Shown: positions 21,861 to 24,169 of the stretch, in pieces
Layout of the letters: each line of letters starts with the position of its first letter
How positions within the stretch are numbered: the stretch's first letter is position 1
Made by a program: the position numbers and the translations under genes
The notes under the pieces: generated by a model
What the model was told of the DNA's origin: nothing
Seen by the model: the letters and a program-made list of their open reading frames with translations, nothing else
Database searches by the model: none
IMG/VR virus record: IMGVR_UViG_3300037225_000291
Coordinates: 1-24,169 of that record
Length of the DNA: 24,169 nucleotides
Source: a virus
Direction: 5' to 3' (one strand)

Positions 21861-22436
21861 TTATTGGGATGCTATTTCATCTGCCTTGGTGTTAAGTTCT
21901 TCAATTTTAGCCTTCGTTTCGGGATTGACGACATTCCAAACGTGTTCTATCTTGGGATGAATTTCCTTTCCTTTCGTTGTGTGATCTACTTTATCATGCA
22001 GCATTCCAAGGTGGCGGGCGAGAAGTTCGAGAGCCTTTGTTTTCGGGTGAAGTTTGCACGATATGCTTCCGCCGTCTTTAGTGGTTGTCTGCGAAACAGA
22101 TTCAACGCATGCCGCGTCATCGTCGGTAAGTGATGCAGAATCTTCAAATGTTACGCTGTCACCACTCCATGTGGCAATCTTGCGCATGTCGGAAAATCCG
22201 ATGCGCTTCAGCTCGTGCACCACATCATCTTGGGATACCTGGCAGCGCTTGCGGCGCTCCTCCATGAGTTCGGCGAGGCGGGTTTGTATCGCAGGTTTCA
22301 TCAGGTTTTCACTTGCGATTGAATAGGCGGTGTCCGCGCTGTACCCTGCTCTTATTGCCGCTTGCGTCCCATTCAAATCAATGAGATACTGCTGGCAGAA
22401 CTCTTCTTGCTTGTCAGTGAGTTTTTTTTCATCCAT
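21861..22436 (-). CDS. terS: Terminase small subunit (Terminase_2 family)
   Basis: A 191-aa DNA-recognition subunit of the packaging motor. The N-terminus is the family signature (LTDKQEEFCQQYLIDLNGTQ then AAIRAGYSADTAYSIASENL), with the helix-turn-helix at about residues 21-48. KPAIQTRLAELMEERRKR and SQDDVVHELKRIGFSDMRKI follow. A later helical part (KTKALELLARHLGM, residues 130-143) is the usual oligomerisation region of SPP1 gp1-like proteins. The ATG at 22436 has no good Shine-Dalgarno sequence, although the frame cannot be extended to another standard start. Packaging sites often lie in or near such genes, but none can be recognised here by eye. Confidence 0.92.
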   Translation of the reverse strand: MDEKKLTDKQEEFCQQYLIDLNGTQAAIRAGYSADTAYSIASENLMKPAIQTRLAELMEERRKRCQVSQDDVVHELKRIGFSDMRKIATWSGDSVTFEDSASLTDDDAACVESVSQTTTKDGGSISCKLHPKTKALELLARHLGMLHDKVDHTTKGKEIHPKIEHVWNVVNPETKAKIEELNTKADEIASQ

Positions 22437-22619
22437 ATATTTGGGACGGGCGCAACGCGCACACGTTCCGCAGATAAAGATAATAACAAAAGGAAATAAT
22501 AAAACTATGTGTGTTCCGTAGATGTACAGGGCTGGTCAGTGGATGGAGTAGAAAAGGCGAGGTAGATGAGAACTGACCTTCAGGTATTCCATTGCCTTCC
22601 CCTTTCGGTTTGTTTTTAT
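22437..22619 (-). other. Non-coding leader upstream of the terminase genes
   Basis: This 183-nt gap separates the HTH gene from the terminase operon. It holds a 7-bp inverted repeat, GGTCAGT (22578-22572 on the minus strand) with ACTGACC (22540-22534), enclosing 31 nt. An 18-codon ATG frame at 22592-22536 (MEYLKVSSHLPRLFYSIH) has GGGG 6 nt upstream. Close to the terminase start lies an AT-rich tract (22466-22505) where a promoter would be expected, but I cannot place convincing -35 and -10 boxes. Confidence 0.5.
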
Positions 22620-22982
22620 TTATAAATTATTAACTGATGTATTGCCTTGTTTCCTGAACCCCCCGAGCTGCGCAACAATAAGCCGCGCGCCGTCTTCGAA
22701 ATGAATCCGCCAGGATCGCCCCACTTTCGTTGCTCTTAATTTTACCGGCTCTCCCGCCGTTTTAGCACGTTCGCTTTCCCGGCACCAGCGCCGGACGATC
22801 TCGCATGACCGATGTATTCCCTTGGCCACCGCCTCCGTGCTCATCGTGGGGTCACTCAATGGCAGGGAATCAAAGTTCCAGGCACCATCTTTCTTATGCG
22901 CCCCCCACATTGCAGCCCGAGCGATAGCATAGAGCGTTCGACGGTCGACCTGATAAAGGTCTTTTAGCTTGTTTATGTTCAT
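22620..22982 (-). CDS. Putative HTH DNA-binding protein
   Basis: A 120-aa protein with two helix-turn-helix-like segments. Residues 5-24 (KLKDLYQVDRRTLYAIARAA) resemble a homeodomain-like or transposase-type HTH. Residues 46-70 (TMSTEAVAKGIHRSCEIVRR then WCRES) plus a later beta-wing (KVGRSWRIHFED) resemble an excisionase/MerR-type winged HTH, in which 'T...VA......VRRW' is followed by 'G..WRI'. It may regulate the late genes that start just downstream. It has no Shine-Dalgarno sequence, and its ATG overlaps the stop of a tiny frame that does (see 22979-23023). A stop codon two codons upstream excludes a longer start. Confidence 0.65.
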   Translation of the reverse strand: MNINKLKDLYQVDRRTLYAIARAAMWGAHKKDGAWNFDSLPLSDPTMSTEAVAKGIHRSCEIVRRWCRESERAKTAGEPVKLRATKVGRSWRIHFEDGARLIVAQLGGFRKQGNTSVNNL

Positions 22983-23023
22983 CGATCATATTTATTGCGT
23001 AGGACAGCGTTCCAGTATTTCAA
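22979..23023 (-). CDS. 14-codon coupling mini-ORF with a perfect ribosome-binding site
   Basis: AAAGGAGG lies 4 nt ahead of a TTG that opens a 14-codon frame (MKYWNAVLRNKYDR with TTG read as Met). The TTG overlaps the stop of the nucleotidyltransferase-like gene (TTGA), and its own TGA overlaps the ATG of the HTH gene (ATGA). The arrangement would carry ribosomes to the HTH start, which lacks a ribosome-binding site. A longer ATG frame (22979-23161) shares the stop but overlaps the upstream gene and looks non-native. Confidence 0.4.
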   Translation of the reverse strand: MKYWNAVLRNKYDR

Positions 23024-23397
23024 TGTTCCTCCTTTGTGTTTCCAAATGGCATTACACTGATGTCGAGGTATGGCCCCTTGTCGTCGTAGGTTAAATAAAA
23101 GCTCCAAGCTAAACGGCCACACGGTTTTTTCTCGGGCTGTTTTCCTTCGTCTGCCAAGCAAGTACGAGCGGTTCCAATAATCACTTCTGTTGCTTTTTTT
23201 AAATGTTCAATCAGATTTTCAGCAGGAATAGCGGAATCGCGCCATGGGCACGCGATAAGATCAATGTCACGCTTCAAACTTCCATGAACGGCAAGAGCAT
23301 ACCCACACCGCTCGGCAACATAACGCAACGCAGAAATGAGAGCCTTATAAAACTCTGCACAAAGTTCTGCCCGCTCGTCGCGTCTTTTTCGCATCAT
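23020..23397 (-). CDS. Small nucleotidyltransferase-fold protein
   Basis: The frame is open from 23415. I chose the ATG at 23397 because AAGGA lies 5 nt before it, while the first ATG has none. Numbered from 23415, the motif AVHGSLKRDIDLIACPW (42-58) is the nucleotidyltransferase signature G-S-x-x-x-D-x-D, with Asp50 and Asp52. Asp118 in PYLDISVMP is a candidate third metal ligand. The N-terminal helix is basic. Related small phage proteins with 'HGS..RD.DLIA.PW' are known as hypothetical proteins. The substrate is unknown; nucleotide, RNA or protein modification are possible. It lies between HD hydrolase and HTH genes, which suggests an accessory function rather than a structural one. Confidence 0.7.
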   Translation of the reverse strand: MMRKRRDERAELCAEFYKALISALRYVAERCGYALAVHGSLKRDIDLIACPWRDSAIPAENLIEHLKKATEVIIGTARTCLADEGKQPEKKPCGRLAWSFYLTYDDKGPYLDISVMPFGNTKEEH

Positions 23398-23469
23398 TCT
23401 TTTCCTTGCTATCATAGAAATCGATCTGCCCTGCGGGGCGCCACTCCCGCATTGTTTGGGTTAATACGT

Positions 23470-24018
23470 TTAGCGCTGACTTTGGGCAGAATTTGACAGC
23501 CGATAAAACTCTTCGAGAAATTTGAATTCAATCTGTCCGGGCGGTGCCGGCTGAATGACTTCCGGCAACGGGTTCTCAAATAAGCACCATTCCCCGAACT
23601 TGACATTCATTAAATCGCGCGCCTCGGTTGCGAGTAAAATCTCATCCGCCTGCTTAACAATTCCTGGCATGCATTTTTGGAGGCCATAATGTTCGGTAAT
23701 GGTTTCCATGATGCGCGTTTCCATTATTTCGTATGGAACTGAGATGGGTGAGTTTCGTTTGACCGGCCTCGGCAAATCCACCAGATACGCCTCGCTCGCA
23801 TCATGCAGTAACCCCCAAAGCTCAAAGCCTTTTGATAGTTTTGAAACTCTGAGCGAGTGTTCCGCTACCGAATAGAAGCATCGGCAATGTCCAGCAAATC
23901 GGCACATAAGGGCAAGCGAATGAGCAATATCTCTTATGTATACCTCATCAGGACGCGGGTCTTGCGGATAAAAATCGATACCAGAATAGGTCTGCATCCA
24001 ATCACCGGTTCGTGTCAT
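23470..24018 (-). CDS. HD-domain phosphohydrolase (YfbR-like)
   Basis: A 182-aa metal-dependent phosphohydrolase resembling YfbR-type 5'-deoxynucleotidases and phage HD proteins. Metal and catalytic residues are visible in order: His54 (YSVAEHSLRVSK), His72-Asp73 (GLLHDASEAYLVDLPRPVK, with Glu76) and Asp125 (KQADEILLATEARDL). The segment HDASEAYL.DLPRPVK is characteristic of the phage group. Likely substrates are dNMPs or other nucleotides, giving a role in managing nucleotide pools during infection. The start has GAAGGG about 8 nt upstream. The remaining C-terminal part (PEVIQPAPPGQIEFKFLEEF) is common in these proteins. Confidence 0.85.
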   Translation of the reverse strand: MTRTGDWMQTYSGIDFYPQDPRPDEVYIRDIAHSLALMCRFAGHCRCFYSVAEHSLRVSKLSKGFELWGLLHDASEAYLVDLPRPVKRNSPISVPYEIMETRIMETITEHYGLQKCMPGIVKQADEILLATEARDLMNVKFGEWCLFENPLPEVIQPAPPGQIEFKFLEEFYRLSNSAQSQR

Positions 24019-24092
24019 TTAGGCCGCCCTTCTTTTTTAAAAGAATTCATTGCGCATACCATCTTTAAAATATCGGTTTGTTTTTGCGCCTC

Positions 24093-24169
24093 TTATTTAT
24101 TGATTTTGTTTTTCAAATATTCAGGTATTTTCACCTTGCTCAGATCGCAGCCGCTCAGGTCAAGCCCGC
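24093..24169 (-). CDS. C-terminal fragment of an upstream gene, pentapeptide-repeat-like
   Basis: The last 24 codons of a gene that continues beyond the right edge: GLDLSGCDLSKVKIPEYLKN then KINK. The DLSGCDLSKV part fits the A(D/N)LxX pentapeptide pattern, and a basic tail follows. Between its stop and the HD gene (24019-24092) there is only AT-rich sequence with a 15-codon ATG frame that lacks a ribosome-binding site and ends at the HD start. Identification from so short a fragment is tentative. Confidence 0.5.
   Translation of the reverse strand, partial: GLDLSGCDLSKVKIPEYLKNKINK

Noticed and set aside
22979-23161. 60-codon minus-strand frame overlapping the nucleotidyltransferase-like gene
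   Set aside because: It overlaps a gene with clear catalytic motifs, and its upstream part looks like shadow coding. Only the last 14 codons, with their own ribosome-binding site, are kept as a possible coupling frame.
23345-23452. 35-codon frame beginning MREWRPAGQIDFYD across the start of the nucleotidyltransferase-like gene
   Set aside because: It looks somewhat protein-like, but it has no ribosome-binding site and overlaps the next gene by about 50 nt. Not supported enough to list.
1-24169. CRISPR array, tRNA genes, insertion sequences or integrase
   Set aside because: I saw no regularly spaced direct repeats, no tRNA-like cloverleaf and no transposase or integrase motif on either strand.

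Overview
The window is the late (packaging, head, tail and baseplate) half of a tailed dsDNA bacteriophage or prophage with a contractile tail (myovirus morphology). Every gene I can support lies on the minus strand, so transcription runs from high to low coordinates and the genes are listed here in reverse order of expression. No ribosomal, tRNA, metabolic or bacterial housekeeping gene is visible, and neither are an integrase, replication or lysis genes. The host cannot be identified. The gene set (DUF1073 portal, Mu F-like minor head protein, DUF2213, DUF2184 capsid, DUF4054, DUF3383 sheath, DUF3277 tube) is typical of phages and prophages of Gram-negative bacteria, but that is inference.

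Layout in transcription order. 24169-22620: the tail of a pentapeptide-repeat-like gene, an HD-domain phosphohydrolase, a small nucleotidyltransferase-fold protein and an HTH protein. 22436-20654: terminase small and large subunits. 20644-18045: portal and Mu F-like minor head protein. 18024-15838: small and unrecognised genes, including one membrane-anchored protein, one 270-aa beta-rich probable virion protein and a 30-aa ORF. 15841-12141: what looks like a self-contained head transcription unit. It has a strong sigma70-type promoter, a structured leader ending in a hairpin plus U-tract, a protease/scaffold gene with an internal scaffold start, a decoration-like protein, the major capsid protein, and an intrinsic terminator. 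12108-9432: neck, connector and tail-terminator genes, the last with an Ig-like domain. 9418-4970: sheath, tube, tail assembly chaperone with a programmed -1 frameshift, and tape measure. 4968-1: Dit-like protein, baseplate plug, hub, spike, gp25-like and J-like wedge proteins, a DUF2612-like protein and the start of a probable fibre gene.

The genes are tightly packed, with many ATGA, GTGA or TAATG overlaps, which suggests translational coupling. Several starts (18024, 16388, 12108, 7307) share a strong CCGGAGG Shine-Dalgarno sequence. For three baseplate genes the longest open frame overstates the protein; overlap junctions give shorter, better starts (1968, 2359 and 3953).

The most interesting signals are not ordinary genes. 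(1) A canonical T TTT TTC slippery heptamer lies 5 nt ahead of a 7-bp GC-rich stem and extends the tail chaperone by 92 residues in the -1 frame. (2) A promoter-leader-hairpin element precedes the protease/scaffold gene, with that gene's ribosome-binding site inside the hairpin. (3) An internal scaffold start carries a near-perfect ribosome-binding site. (4) A 14/16 match to the ParB-binding parS consensus sits between sheath and tube. (5) A pair of domains is shared by the tail sheath and the head decoration-like protein.
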